Below, piece by piece: positions 9,147-18,681 of a DNA stretch of 64,000 nt; within the stretch, counting starts at the first letter, position 1; each line of letters starts with the position of its first letter. Below the pieces are notes generated by a model. It saw only the letters and a list, made by a program, of their open reading frames with translations. It ran no database searches and was not told the origin of the DNA. Position numbers and translations under genes: made by a program. The DNA lies in the NCBI RefSeq assembly GCF_014694315.1, contig NZ_JAAOXD010000007.1, positions 217,857 to 281,856 on the forward strand. Reading direction: 5' to 3'. This DNA comes from Arthrobacter ipis. Its GTDB lineage: Bacteria > Actinomycetota > Actinomycetes > Actinomycetales > Micrococcaceae.

Positions 9147-11828
9147 ATGCGGACTGAAGAGTATGCTGACCCCTTGGCCGATCTGGACTGGAGCCTGGAA
9201 GCCGGCACCGGTGCCCACCATTCTGCTGACGGCTTTGTCCGGGTGCGCGGAGCCCGCGAGAACAACCTTCGCAACGTTGACGTGGCCGTCCCGCGCGACG
9301 CGATCGTCGCCTTCACCGGCGTCTCGGGGTCGGGCAAGTCCTCCCTGGCATTCGGCACCATCTATGCCGAAGCCCAGCGCCGGTACTTCGAGTCCGTGGC
9401 GCCGTACGCCCGCCGCCTTATCCAGCAGGGCCACAATCCCAAGGTGGAGACGATCACGGGGCTGCCTCCCGCCGTCGCGCTTCAACAGCGCCGCGGCACC
9501 CCCAGCAGCCGTTCCACCGTGGGAACGGTGACCACGCTATCCAACTCGCTCCGCATGCTTTTCTCGCGTGCCGGCAGTTACCCCGCCGGCGCCAGCCCGC
9601 TGGACTCCGACGCCTTCTCGCCCAACACGGCCGCCGGGGCATGCCCCGAGTGCCACGGCCTCGGTGTCGCGCACACCGTCACCGAAGCCACCCTGGTCCC
9701 GGACCCGTCGCTGAGCATCCGGGAGGGTGCGATCGCCGCCTGGCCGACGGCATGGCAGGGCAAGAACCTGCGCGACATCCTCACCCACCTGGGCTACGAC
9801 GTCGACACCCCCTGGCGGGAGCTGCCTAAAAAGGACCGCGACTGGATCCTTTTCACCGACGAGCAGCCGGTGGTGGAAATCACGCCGCAGCGCGACCGGG
9901 TGGCCAAGCCGTACAAGGGCAAGTTCTGGAGCGCCAAAAGCCACGTCCTGCACACCCTGGCCGACTCCAAGAGCAACACCATGCGCGAACGGGTACTCCG
10001 CTTCATGGAAACCGGCCCCTGCCGGCGGTGCAGCGGCAGCGGACTCACGCCCGAGGCCCTGGCCGTGACGTTCGCCGGCAGGACCATCGCCGAACTCAAC
10101 GCAGTGCCGATGGCCGAACTGGCTGACATCATCCGCCCCACGACCGAGCTGAACGACGCCAGCACTGCCTCCCGCAAGCTGTCCTCAGGCGAAGGCAACG
10201 AGGTGGCCGTGGCCATCACACGTGACCTCCTCCAGCGGATCACGGTCCTGCTGGATCTGGGGCTCGGCTACCTTGCCCTGGGCCGCTCGACGCCCACCCT
10301 CTCCCCGGGCGAAATGCAGCGCCTCCGGATCGCCACGCAGCTCCGTTCGGGCCTGTTCGGCGTGGTGTATGTGCTGGACGAGCCCTCTGCCGGGCTGCAC
10401 CCGGCCGACGCCGAGCCCCTCCTGGCCGTGCTGGAGCAGCTGAAGTCTTCGGGCAACTCCGTGTTCGTGGTGGAGCACAACATGGATATTGTGCGCCACG
10501 CCGACTGGCTCGTGGACGTGGGCCCGAGGGCAGGAGAGGGCGGCGGTGAGGTTCTGTACAGCGGGCCGGTGGCCGGCCTCGCGGCCGTCGAGGCTTCCGT
10601 TACACGCCCGTTCCTCATGCCGGATGGTTCCAGGGGCGGTGCTGACACCGGCGGTGCCGACGACGGCGGTGACACCGGCGGCGGTGACCGCACCGGCGGC
10701 CGCGGTGCTGACGGCACTGAACCTGACAGCAGCGACCGTACCGGCCGCCGTCGGGAGCCTGGTGCTTGGCTGGAACTGAAGGACATCTCCCGCCACAACC
10801 TTCGCGGCCTCGACGCGGCTTTCCCGTTGCAGGTCCTGACGGCGGTCACCGGAGTGTCCGGCTCGGGCAAGTCGACGCTGGTCAGCCATGTTTTGGCCGA
10901 AGTGGTCGGATCCGAACTGCACGGTGATGCGGGCTCAGGCGGCACGGGGGAAAGCACCGAAGACCAGCCGGTGGTGGACGGCGACCCCGGCGCCCCGTTG
11001 AGCGTAGGTACCGTGACCGGACTGCACCACGTGGACCGGCTGGTGACTGTGGACCAGAAACCGATCGGCCGAACGCCCCGGTCCAACCTGGCCACCTACA
11101 CCGGGCTCTTCGACGCCGTGCGCAAGGAGTTCGCCGCCACGGATGAAGCCCGGGCGCGCAGATACGGTGCCGGACGGTTCTCCTTCAACGTGGCGGGCGG
11201 GCGCTGCGAGGCCTGCCAGGGCGAGGGATTCGTCGCCGTCGAACTGCTCTTCCTGCCCGGCAGCTATGGTCCCTGCCCGGAGTGCGACGGCTCACGCTAC
11301 AACCCCGAAACCCTTGAAATCGCCTACCGCGGCAAGACGGTGGCCGACGTCCTGGGCATGACCGTGGACGCGGCCGCGGAGTTCCTGCGCGACGTTCCAG
11401 CCGCTGCACGCAGCCTGCAGACGCTCCGGGAAGTCGGACTGGGCTACCTGCGGCTGGGACAGCCTGCCACCGAGCTGTCTGGCGGAGAGGCCCAGCGCAT
11501 CAAACTCGCCACAGAGCTTCAGCGCGCACGCCGCGGCCACACGCTGTACCTGCTGGATGAGCCCACCACCGGGCTGCATCCGGCGGACGTCCGGCTCCTC
11601 ATGGGCCAGCTGCAGCGCCTCGTGGACGCGGGAAACACGGTGGTCGTGGTGGAGCACGAAATGGACGTGGTGGCGGAAGCTGACTGGGTGATCGATCTCG
11701 GGCCGGCCGGCGGGGACGCCGGTGGAGAGATCGTTGCCTCGGGAACGCCCGCCGCAGTCGCCGGTTCACCGGACAGCCGGACGGCGCCCTACCTGGCTTC
11801 CGCCCTGAACTCCCCGTCCGCGAGGTAA
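9147..11828 (+). CDS. UvrA paralogue (UvrA2-type ABC ATPase)
   Basis: This 893-residue protein has two ABC modules. Module 1 has Walker A GVSGSGKSSL at 58, zinc-finger CxxC pairs (CPECHGLG, CRRCSGSG), the signature LSPGEMQRLRIA and DEPSAGLHP. Module 2 has Walker A near 568, CEACQGEG and CPECDGS fingers, LSGGEAQRIKLA and DEPTTGLHP. It is shorter than the housekeeping UvrA (about 950), and the UvrB-contact region is reduced. The first signature is SPGE rather than SGGE. A Gly/Asp/Thr-rich linker (about 493-535) joins the modules. Such UvrA2/DrrC-like proteins act in damage or drug tolerance; DNA repair proper is less certain. Confidence 0.88.
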   Translation: MRTEEYADPLADLDWSLEAGTGAHHSADGFVRVRGARENNLRNVDVAVPRDAIVAFTGVSGSGKSSLAFGTIYAEAQRRYFESVAPYARRLIQQGHNPKVETITGLPPAVALQQRRGTPSSRSTVGTVTTLSNSLRMLFSRAGSYPAGASPLDSDAFSPNTAAGACPECHGLGVAHTVTEATLVPDPSLSIREGAIAAWPTAWQGKNLRDILTHLGYDVDTPWRELPKKDRDWILFTDEQPVVEITPQRDRVAKPYKGKFWSAKSHVLHTLADSKSNTMRERVLRFMETGPCRRCSGSGLTPEALAVTFAGRTIAELNAVPMAELADIIRPTTELNDASTASRKLSSGEGNEVAVAITRDLLQRITVLLDLGLGYLALGRSTPTLSPGEMQRLRIATQLRSGLFGVVYVLDEPSAGLHPADAEPLLAVLEQLKSSGNSVFVVEHNMDIVRHADWLVDVGPRAGEGGGEVLYSGPVAGLAAVEASVTRPFLMPDGSRGGADTGGADDGGDTGGGDRTGGRGADGTEPDSSDRTGRRREPGAWLELKDISRHNLRGLDAAFPLQVLTAVTGVSGSGKSTLVSHVLAEVVGSELHGDAGSGGTGESTEDQPVVDGDPGAPLSVGTVTGLHHVDRLVTVDQKPIGRTPRSNLATYTGLFDAVRKEFAATDEARARRYGAGRFSFNVAGGRCEACQGEGFVAVELLFLPGSYGPCPECDGSRYNPETLEIAYRGKTVADVLGMTVDAAAEFLRDVPAAARSLQTLREVGLGYLRLGQPATELSGGEAQRIKLATELQRARRGHTLYLLDEPTTGLHPADVRLLMGQLQRLVDAGNTVVVVEHEMDVVAEADWVIDLGPAGGDAGGEIVASGTPAAVAGSPDSRTAPYLASALNSPSAR

Positions 11829-11923
11829 CAGCCTGGCGGCTTCCCCGTCCCCGGTTCCGATGGCCCTCCAACTGCCGGGTTGGAGTGCCCCAAAACTGCT
11901 TGACTGTCAATAAAGATCTCGAT

Positions 11924-11952
11924 TTGATAACGGCGCCCGACACCTCTAGGGT
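11924..11952 (+). promoter_or_regulatory. Sigma70-type promoter of the rpf gene
   Basis: TTGATA (11924-11929) and TAGGGT (11947-11952) are separated by 17 nt. Transcription would start near 11959. This leaves a leader of about 160 nt before the ATG at 12121. The leader contains a perfect 7-bp hairpin GCCCGCG-CGA-CGCGGGC at 11962-11978. Confidence 0.55.
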
Positions 11953-12120
11953 GGGACACATGCCCGCGCGACGCGGGCCCAAGAATGCCCGGTGCCGCCA
12001 CCACCAGTTACTGCCCGGCCGGCGGATACCGAAATGACCTCTAGTTCGTCAGGGGCGGGCAGTAGCGCGACAACGTCCGGGGACGGACCGAGCGCGGGTG
12101 GCCTCAGGAGCATCCCAATA

Positions 12121-12846
12121 ATGAAAAAGTCGACATTCAGTACTGCCGCGCGCCGTGGAGTCACCCTGGCCGCCGTTTCCGCAGCAACCCTGGCGCTCTC
12201 TGCCACGGCCGCCAACGCGGCCACGCCTACCGCCAGCGCCTCCACCTGGGACGCCCTCGCCCAGTGTGAGAGTGGCGGCAACTGGTCCACCAACACAGGC
12301 AACGGCTTCTCCGGCGGCCTGCAGTTCACGCCGCAGACCTGGGCTGCCTTCGGCGGAACCGGCTCCCCCCAGGGCGCCTCCCGCGCGCAGCAGATCGCCG
12401 TGGCCGAAAAGGTCCAGGCCAGCCAGGGCTGGGGCGCATGGCCCGCCTGCTCCGCCAAGCTGGGCCTGAACGGCGGCGGTGGCGCTCCTGCACCGCAGAT
12501 CCTGCCCCAGAGCGCGCCGGTCCATGTTGCACCCGTCCAGGCTCCGGTTCAGACGGCACCGGTTCAGACGGCGCCGGCTCAGACAGCGCCGGCTCAGACA
12601 GCTCCCGTGGCACAGGCCCCGGTGGCCGCCGAAGTTCCGGTCCAGGCACCGGTCCAGGCCCGCCATGCTGCCGCAGTCGCCGTGAGCGGCCAGACCTACA
12701 CGGTCCAGGAAGGCGACACCCTGAGCAAGATCGCTCAGAAGCTCGGCATCCAGGGCGGCTGGCAGCAGCTCGCTGACGCCAACACCGACACCATTAGCGA
12801 CCCTGACCTGGTGTACGTGGGCCAGGTCCTGCAGCTGCCTGCCTAA
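12121..12846 (+). CDS. Resuscitation-promoting factor-like transglycosylase with LysM
   Basis: The ATG at 12121 begins a 241-residue secreted protein. Signal peptide: MKK then a hydrophobic stretch, cleavage expected after ANA at 33. The Rpf domain is at about 41-115, with [15 protein letters not shown] carrying the catalytic Glu (E50), the C49/C110 disulfide pair and [11 protein letters not shown] Pro/Gln/Val/Ala repeat region (about 125-190, units like [11 protein letters not shown]) follows. A C-terminal LysM domain ([17 protein letters not shown]) binds peptidoglycan. It cleaves cell-wall glycan and promotes regrowth from dormancy in related actinobacteria. The long leader hints at post-transcriptional control. 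Confidence 0.92.
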   Translation: MKKSTFSTAARRGVTLAAVSAATLALSATAANAATPTASASTWDALAQCESGGNWSTNTGNGFSGGLQFTPQTWAAFGGTGSPQGASRAQQIAVAEKVQASQGWGAWPACSAKLGLNGGGGAPAPQILPQSAPVHVAPVQAPVQTAPVQTAPAQTAPAQTAPVAQAPVAAEVPVQAPVQARHAAAVAVSGQTYTVQEGDTLSKIAQKLGIQGGWQQLADANTDTISDPDLVYVGQVLQLPA

Positions 12847-12894
12847 TAATCTGGCTGGTCGGTCCGCTTAGAGCGACTGCATTAAAGCTCGACG

Positions 12895-12933
12895 CCGGGC
12901 GGTCCCTCTCGAGGGGCCGCCCGGTTTCGTTTT
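12895..12933 (+). terminator. Intrinsic terminator of the rpf gene
   Basis: A 14-bp stem (CCGGGCGGTCCCTC / GAGGGGCCGCCCGG, one G-U pair) is followed by TTTCGTTTT. It ends 87 nt after the stop codon. Confidence 0.8.
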
Positions 12934-12950
12934 GTACGGCTCCACCAACG

Positions 12951-12991
12951 ACGACGCCGGGCGCCCCCTGAGTGGGGACGCCCGGCGTCGT
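12951..12991. terminator. Second hairpin between convergent genes
   Basis: Arms ACGACGCCGGGCG and CGCCCGGCGTCGT extend into CCCC/GGGG across a small internal bulge. There is no U-tract. It lies between rpf and the convergent membrane-protein gene and may serve the leftward gene. Confidence 0.55.
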
Positions 12992-13039
12992 AATTAATTG
13001 CCTACAGCGTGAGAGGGCTGGAAGCCTCAGTATTCGGCT

Positions 13040-13666
13040 TTAGGCCGCGGCGGGGAGTTCCCGGACGATGCGCACCTTCCAGGCGGCGTCGTCGCTGGTG
13101 TCGAGGAGGGCGACAGTACCCGATGCGAGGTGCAGGGCAACGCGCTTGGCGTGCAGCAGCTCAAGGTAGAGGTGCTCGTTGACGCGGGCAGGGCTGTCGA
13201 CGACGAATTTCACGGCGTCGCGCACCTTGCGGTAGTTGTCGCTGCGTTCGCGGTGCAGGTGCAGTTCGAGCTCGTGGCGCTGCTTGACGCGCGGCTCGTG
13301 CTTGTTCAGCCAGTTCACGGCGGCGTGGACGCCGATCACCAGAGCCAGCGAGACGGCGTAGATCCACCAGCCGGTGGACATCAGGAAGAGCGGCAGGTTG
13401 GCGACAGCCACCACTGCGATGAAAACACGCAGGGCGACCAGACGGCGCAGGGTCAGCGCAACGGAGGCAAGCGCAGTGCGGAAACGGTGCTGGTCCTTGC
13501 GCGCAGCGGCCGGATCAAGCGTAAACTCGTCCAGAACGAGGATCCCGTTCGCGTCGGCACCGAGCATCTGGCCGTACTTCGGAACGAACAGCTGAGGCTC
13601 CTGTGACGCGTGTGAATTCGCTTCCGCGGGGGCGGAGGACAGGGGCGCGGGGGACGTAAGAGTCAT
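13040..13666 (-). CDS. Two-TM membrane protein of unknown function
   Basis: The 208-residue product has a hydrophilic N-terminus of about 70 residues, two adjacent membrane segments (LRVFIAVVAVANLPLFL and WWIYAVSLALVIGVHAAVNWL, about 80-118), then a charged cytoplasmic region rich in Arg, His and Glu. No enzyme motif is visible. It resembles 2TM-domain proteins only in topology. The ribosome-binding site is weak and the start ATG is inferred from length. Confidence 0.7.
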   Translation of the reverse strand: MTLTSPAPLSSAPAEANSHASQEPQLFVPKYGQMLGADANGILVLDEFTLDPAAARKDQHRFRTALASVALTLRRLVALRVFIAVVAVANLPLFLMSTGWWIYAVSLALVIGVHAAVNWLNKHEPRVKQRHELELHLHRERSDNYRKVRDAVKFVVDSPARVNEHLYLELLHAKRVALHLASGTVALLDTSDDAAWKVRIVRELPAAA

Positions 13667-13832
13667 GAGTTGGCTTCCAGACGCTGGTGAGGTTTCGGAT
13701 ATCTTAGTGGATTAATCAACCTTCCGTATGCATAGGTCCACAATGTGAACACCCGGCAGTCCATTTTGACGGCTGACTGTGCTGCCCGGCACTTCAATTG
13801 GCACATGGCGCCAAGGACGGCAGACTGAAGGG

Positions 13833-14825
13833 ATGCAAACCTTCCTTCCCTATCCCGATTTCCAGCAAAGCGCGGCCGCGCTGGACACGCCCCGGCTGGG
13901 CAAACAGCGCGTAGAAGCGTTGCAGACACTCCGCGCGCTGGTCATCCCGGAATACGGATGGCAGTCACACCCCGCCATCCGGATGTGGATGGGGCACGTT
14001 CCCGCGCTCACCATGTATGGCCTGGCGATGGTTGACGAATGGACCAAACGCGGTTTCGCCGACAACACCCGGGACAACATCCGCGAATTTGCCCCGCAGG
14101 CCGCGCACCCTGACTACGCAGCCAAGATCCTGCTTCCGCCGTGGCTCGGCGACCCCGAGTTGCACCTGAGCCACCGTTCCAACCTGATCCGCAAGGACCC
14201 GCGGTTCTATGAAGAGGTCTTCCCCGGCACCGAGCACGGCCTGGAGTACGTCTGGCCGGAACCCAGGCACGAGTTCCTGCCGGAAGATCCCGAGGGCGAC
14301 GTCCTCTGGATCCTTCGCGAGCACGTCGGCCACGGCGACCCCGAGCGGCTGGACAAGGTCGGGCTTCCTGCCGTGGGGCGGGCGGCTTCCGCCGCTGGCG
14401 CCGCTTCGGCCTCCGGCGACGGTCCCGATGCTTCCGCCGACGGTACCGGTGCTTCCGGCGATGATTCGGGCGCTACCGGGGAATCCGGCGACGACTACCA
14501 ATTCGTCTACAAGGAGGAAACGTCGCGCCGGCCAGCCAAGGCGGCCAAGAAGGCTCCGGCCAAGCCACTGGTGAAGAAGCCGTCCCGTAAGCGGCAGCGC
14601 CAGGAGGCAGCCTTCTCGACGCTTCCCGGAAAATCGCCGGTGGCCGTGCCGTTCGACGGCGGCAGTAGGTTTGCCGTCGGAATGGTCGTAGGCCGTCCCA
14701 TCACACTCGACGACGGGCGCTTCGGCCGCAATTTCCAGCTCACCGACATTATCGACCGGTCAGAGTTCGACTACCCGGCGCTGCTGCAGGACCCGCGAGT
14801 CTTCTTCCCGGTCCCGGCCCTCTGA
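13833..14825 (+). CDS. MSMEG_6728 family protein
   Basis: The ATG at 13833 starts a 330-residue protein. Its N-terminal 180 residues carry the family pattern: MQTFLPYPDFQQSAAALD, RLGKQRVEALQTLRAL, HPAIRMWMGH and LHLSHRSNLIRKDPRFY. These positions suggest a relationship to the small pyrimidine-dimer glycosylase (endonuclease V-type) fold, but activity is unproven. A disordered Ala/Ser/Gly/Asp stretch (about 185-225) and a Lys/Arg-rich stretch (about 235-265) separate this from a C-terminal module ending FPVPAL. The next gene follows after 8 nt, so the two are probably co-transcribed. Confidence 0.8.
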   Translation: MQTFLPYPDFQQSAAALDTPRLGKQRVEALQTLRALVIPEYGWQSHPAIRMWMGHVPALTMYGLAMVDEWTKRGFADNTRDNIREFAPQAAHPDYAAKILLPPWLGDPELHLSHRSNLIRKDPRFYEEVFPGTEHGLEYVWPEPRHEFLPEDPEGDVLWILREHVGHGDPERLDKVGLPAVGRAASAAGAASASGDGPDASADGTGASGDDSGATGESGDDYQFVYKEETSRRPAKAAKKAPAKPLVKKPSRKRQRQEAAFSTLPGKSPVAVPFDGGSRFAVGMVVGRPITLDDGRFGRNFQLTDIIDRSEFDYPALLQDPRVFFPVPAL

Positions 14826-14833
14826 GCCCGCGG

Positions 14834-15694
14834 ATGACTATCCTCCTCGCCGGCTGCGGCGACCTCGGCACCGAGGCGGGCCTGCGGTTCGCCGCAGCTG
14901 GGCACCGGGTGGTGGGCTGGCGCCGCTCTCCGGACAAGCTGCCGGCTGAGATCGAGGGCGCCGCTGCCGACCTAAGCACTGCCGAACTGCCGCCTGTCCC
15001 GGCGGACACCGCCGCCGTCGTCATTGCTGTGGCAGCGGATGCGCCTACGGAAGAGGCATACCGAAGCGCGTACCTGAACGGCGTGGCGCATGTGCTCGAC
15101 GCTCTTGAGCGCGACAGAGTGACTCCCCAACGCGTCCTTTTCGTCTCGTCCACAGCCGTGCATGGCGACGCTGGAGGCGGATGGATCGATGAAAACACGA
15201 CGCCGGAACCCGGGGGATTCTCTGGCCGCATTTTGCGAGAGGCCGAGGAGCTCCTGCTGAGGCGGCTCGACGGGACCGCGACGTCACCTATCGTGCTCAG
15301 GCTTGGCGGCATCTACGGTCCGGGCCGCACTCGGCTCATCGACCAGGTTCGAACCGGCGCCGCCGTCATTCCGGACCAGCCGCGCTACACGAACCGCATC
15401 CATCGCGACGACGCCTCCGGCGCCATCGTGCATTTGTGCACCATGAGTGCTGTGCCGTCACCGGCCTATCTGGGCGTGGATAACGATCCGGCCGAGTTGG
15501 GCGACGTCCTCCGTTTCCTGGCGGCCGAGTTGGGGTTGGACGTCCCATCGACGGGCTCCATGGGCGATGCCCGCGGCGGTAACAAGCGGTGCAGCAACGT
15601 GCTGCTTCGCGAAACAGGATTTTCGTTCAAGTACCCAACCTTCCGTGAGGGCTACCGTCACATTCTGGCCGGGGTGGGCGTGCGCCACCCCTGA
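14834..15694 (+). CDS. NAD(P)-dependent epimerase/dehydratase family protein (YeeZ-like)
   Basis: The 286-residue atypical extended SDR starts MTILLAGCGDLGTEAGLRFA, with a Rossmann GxGxxG variant (GCGDLG). It lacks a standard YxxxK in the usual context, as in YeeZ-type proteins. VLRLGGIYGPGRTRL and a RIHRDDASGAIVH motif mark the epimerase-like C-terminal half. The substrate is unknown. It starts 8 nt after the MSMEG_6728 gene. Confidence 0.85.
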   Translation: MTILLAGCGDLGTEAGLRFAAAGHRVVGWRRSPDKLPAEIEGAAADLSTAELPPVPADTAAVVIAVAADAPTEEAYRSAYLNGVAHVLDALERDRVTPQRVLFVSSTAVHGDAGGGWIDENTTPEPGGFSGRILREAEELLLRRLDGTATSPIVLRLGGIYGPGRTRLIDQVRTGAAVIPDQPRYTNRIHRDDASGAIVHLCTMSAVPSPAYLGVDNDPAELGDVLRFLAAELGLDVPSTGSMGDARGGNKRCSNVLLRETGFSFKYPTFREGYRHILAGVGVRHP

Positions 15695-15828
15695 TTCAAT
15701 GCGCGGCGGGGTGAGATGCGGCGGAAGCGGCCCAGCTGCCAAAACTTTTTCAAGAAACTTTTCCCTTTTAGTCCGAAGTGACGCTCCTCACTCCTAAAAA
15801 TGTCAGACCCCGCTGAGAGAGTTTTCCT

Positions 15829-18099
15829 ATGGAAGCGATTGGGGAAGATCGAGCGGATACCGCGGTCGGGACTGACGTCTCCGGCTTGAGGGCCGCTGCT
15901 CTGCTCCGCGGCCGCGGGCTTCGCAGCGTTCCCGCCGCCGGCTCCCGTTCTGGCACACCCATTAAGGACATGTCCGACGGCGTTGCTGCCGCCAGCTTTG
16001 CCGCGACCAACCGCTTCGGGGCCGGGCTGGCGTCCGCCGTCACCGCTCCCGCAGCCGCCGGTTTCCCCACGCTTGGCTCGGCAACCCTTGGCTCGCAAAC
16101 GCCCGGCCCGGTATCAACTGACCTGGCAGCTACTGAACTGGGGTCCCCAGCGCCGGCGACTCCTAAGTTGAAGGCGGCCCTGGCGCTGCTGGACACCGCG
16201 ACCACGGCGGCGCCGGACGAGTTGGCCGAAGCAAACTTCCTCCAGGCGGCCGATTTCGCAGAGCTCACCGAGAAACTCTCCCGCCGCGTCGAATACCTCC
16301 AGCTGCAGGCTGCCGCCGCGGTAGACCGGACGCGGACCGAGGCAATAAACGCCGCCCAAACCGCCAGCCGCGCGGCCGGCTGGACCACAGGCTGGGGCAA
16401 CGAACCCGAACCCGCTGCAGCGACCGGCGCAGGCTCCTCCACGGACGAAGCCGACACGGCAGGCACCGCTGCTCTGTCCATTGCCACAACTACCGGCGGC
16501 GACAGTGATGCCAGCGAGGATACCGCCACACCGGCGGTCCCTGCCCGTGCGGTGGCCTGGTCCCCGGCCGATGACGGGGCCCACAACACCGCCCAGTTCC
16601 TCCGCAATCGGCTCCGGATAAGCACCCCCGAAGCCCGACGCCGCCTCGCCCTCGCTAACGCCACACTCCCCCGCACCGGACTCGCCGGACGGCCCATGCC
16701 ACCGGAACGCGAAGAAACGGCCGCAGCCCTCACCGCCGGGACCATCTCCTCCCGTGCCGGAACCATCATCACCACGGCCCTGGACAAAGTCCGCCACATC
16801 CCCGACCCCGGCTTGATCGCCGAAATGGAACACGACCTCACCCTGACCGCGATCGAGAACGACCACGACTTCCTCACCCGCATCGCCCACCGCTGGATCG
16901 ACGCCCTCGACCAGGACGGCACCGAACCGTCCGAAGAAAACCTCCGCCACCGCCAAGGCGTCTTCCTCCACCACAAACGAGGCGGCCTCCATCACCTCGA
17001 AATCCGCGCCACCACCGACCAATACGAAGTCCTCACCACCGTCATGAACACCGCCACCAACCCCCGCACCACCACACCAAACACCACCAACTGCGGGAGT
17101 GACAGCAGCGATGGCGATAGTGGCAGCGACGGTGACGGCATGGCTGGCACAGGCGCCGAAGGCAACGGCCCCGACTGTGGCGGCGGCTGCGGCGACGGTC
17201 GCGCTGACAGTGCCAGCGCCGCCGCTGTCGACCTGGACCAAGTGTTCAACGCCGCCCCGGAACCGGACCTGGACCGCCGCACCCTCGCCCAACAACGCCT
17301 CGACGGCCTCGTCGGTGCGTCCAAGGCAGCCCTCGCCGCCGGTACCCTGCCCACCACCGGAGGACTCCGCCCCCAAGTCATGGTCACCGTCGGCTACCGG
17401 GACCTCCTCAACAGCATCGAAACCGCAACCGCCCAAGGCCCCCGCTACAACAGAAACCGCCCCCGCCCCTGCCCAACAGACAGGCCCCGGCCAACCGACC
17501 CGCAGACGCCGCATGCCAGCGAACCCGGACAGGAAGACACCGGCACGGACCCCCGGCAGACCAGCGAACCCGACGCCCTGACGGGCAACCGGCCCGTCAG
17601 CACGCTCCCCGGCATCAACTTGTCCGGCACTGACATCTTCGCCACACCCCGCTTCGGGGCACCCGCAGACAGGCCCACCGGCAGCGGAACCTTCACCTAC
17701 ACCGGCCCCGTCACCGCCTCCACCATCCGCAAAATCGCCTGCGACGCCGACATCATCCCCGTCCTCCTCGGCTCCGAAGGACGCATCCTCGACATCGGCC
17801 GCACCAGCCGCATCTTCCCGCCCCACATCCGCAAAGCCCTCAACGCCCGCGACCAAGGCTGCGCCTTCCCCAACTGCACCATCCCCGCATCCTGGTGCGA
17901 AGCCCACCACATCACCTACTGGTCCAGAGGCGGACCAACCAGCACCGACAACGGCGTCCTCCTCTGCACCCACCACCACCATCTGATCCACAAAGAACAG
18001 TGGAATATTCACGTCAAAAACGGCATCCCCTGGTTCATCCCCCCACCCCACATCGACCCACGCCAACAACCCCGTCAAAACCACCACCACAAAACATGA
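15829..18099 (+). CDS. DUF222 and HNH endonuclease domain protein
   Basis: The 756-residue protein has the 13E12-repeat arrangement. A variable Ala/Pro-rich N-terminus (about 1-110) precedes a DUF222 region (about 120-560) with FAELTEKLSRRVEYLQ, HNTAQFLRNRL and AGTISSRAGTII. A low-complexity Ser/Gly/Asp segment lies at about 415-465. The C-terminal HNH domain has CAFPNCTIPASWCEAHHI, TDNGVLLCTHHHHLIHK and the Cys/His metal ligands. Many copies of this type exist in actinobacteria; whether they are active nucleases is unclear. Mobile-element origin has been suggested for the family. Confidence 0.88.
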   Translation: MEAIGEDRADTAVGTDVSGLRAAALLRGRGLRSVPAAGSRSGTPIKDMSDGVAAASFAATNRFGAGLASAVTAPAAAGFPTLGSATLGSQTPGPVSTDLAATELGSPAPATPKLKAALALLDTATTAAPDELAEANFLQAADFAELTEKLSRRVEYLQLQAAAAVDRTRTEAINAAQTASRAAGWTTGWGNEPEPAAATGAGSSTDEADTAGTAALSIATTTGGDSDASEDTATPAVPARAVAWSPADDGAHNTAQFLRNRLRISTPEARRRLALANATLPRTGLAGRPMPPEREETAAALTAGTISSRAGTIITTALDKVRHIPDPGLIAEMEHDLTLTAIENDHDFLTRIAHRWIDALDQDGTEPSEENLRHRQGVFLHHKRGGLHHLEIRATTDQYEVLTTVMNTATNPRTTTPNTTNCGSDSSDGDSGSDGDGMAGTGAEGNGPDCGGGCGDGRADSASAAAVDLDQVFNAAPEPDLDRRTLAQQRLDGLVGASKAALAAGTLPTTGGLRPQVMVTVGYRDLLNSIETATAQGPRYNRNRPRPCPTDRPRPTDPQTPHASEPGQEDTGTDPRQTSEPDALTGNRPVSTLPGINLSGTDIFATPRFGAPADRPTGSGTFTYTGPVTASTIRKIACDADIIPVLLGSEGRILDIGRTSRIFPPHIRKALNARDQGCAFPNCTIPASWCEAHHITYWSRGGPTSTDNGVLLCTHHHHLIHKEQWNIHVKNGIPWFIPPPHIDPRQQPRQNHHHKT

Positions 18100-18249
18100 G
18101 GTGATGGCAGGCTCGGGCGGGCAGGACCCGTGGGGGGCGCCGCTGCGCCCAGCCGGGAAGTCGGTCCACGAACCTCGGACCCAAAAACGAAAGCGCCTAG
18201 CCCCTCAATTCGGGACCAAGCGCTTCCGGTGGAACGAGACCTACGTTCG

Positions 18250-18570
18250 CTACGCGTCCTGCCAGCCGCTACCTTCCGTGAAGGTGGCTACAAGAGTTCC
18301 CACGCCGGCCTGCAGCGAATTCGAGGGGTCCTCGTACAGGGACGCCTCCGTCGCGCGGCTGTGGGTGATGAGCTGCTCGGCCTCGAGCTTCGCCTCGGGC
18401 ACGGTGGCGCCGATGATTCCGGTACGCGCGGGAAGCTCGGGGGTGTGGACTACCTCGGCATTGGTCTCCGACAGGGGAATAGTGGTGCACGGTCGAATCT
18501 CGTCGTGCGGAAACTCGAATTCGGCGTCGTCGGGGGCAGCGGGAATCGTGTACTCCAGGAAGTAATTCAT
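18250..18570 (-). CDS. Small conserved-looking protein, unknown function
   Basis: The 106-residue soluble product (MNYFLEYTIPAAPDD...) has no recognised domain. An internal ATG at 18570 is preferred over the upstream one at 18597 because of GGCTGGGG in front of it. Charged and hydrophobic residues alternate as in a small alpha/beta fold (RTGIIGATVPEAKLEAEQLITHSRATEASLY). It may be a stand-alone gene between DUF222/HNH and ggt. Confidence 0.6.
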   Translation of the reverse strand: MNYFLEYTIPAAPDDAEFEFPHDEIRPCTTIPLSETNAEVVHTPELPARTGIIGATVPEAKLEAEQLITHSRATEASLYEDPSNSLQAGVGTLVATFTEGSGWQDA

Positions 18571-18681
18571 GACCCCAGCCTTCCAGATAACGGTCACGCC
18601 AGAAACCCCGCCCCGCCGTCGGCGGACACGAAATGTTCACCGCCCCGTCAACGCGAACGCTAGCGAAAGAACGCTTCGCTC

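Noticed and set aside
11941..12120. ydaO-type c-di-AMP riboswitch before rpf
   Set aside because: The expected GGGGACCC and GGGTGAATC blocks were not found by eye, so no riboswitch is annotated.
16114..18090. A 658-codon open frame antisense to the DUF222/HNH gene
   Set aside because: Its composition is the complement of a GC-rich coding gene (long Gly/Val runs), it has no domain, and the plus-strand gene has clear DUF222 and HNH motifs.
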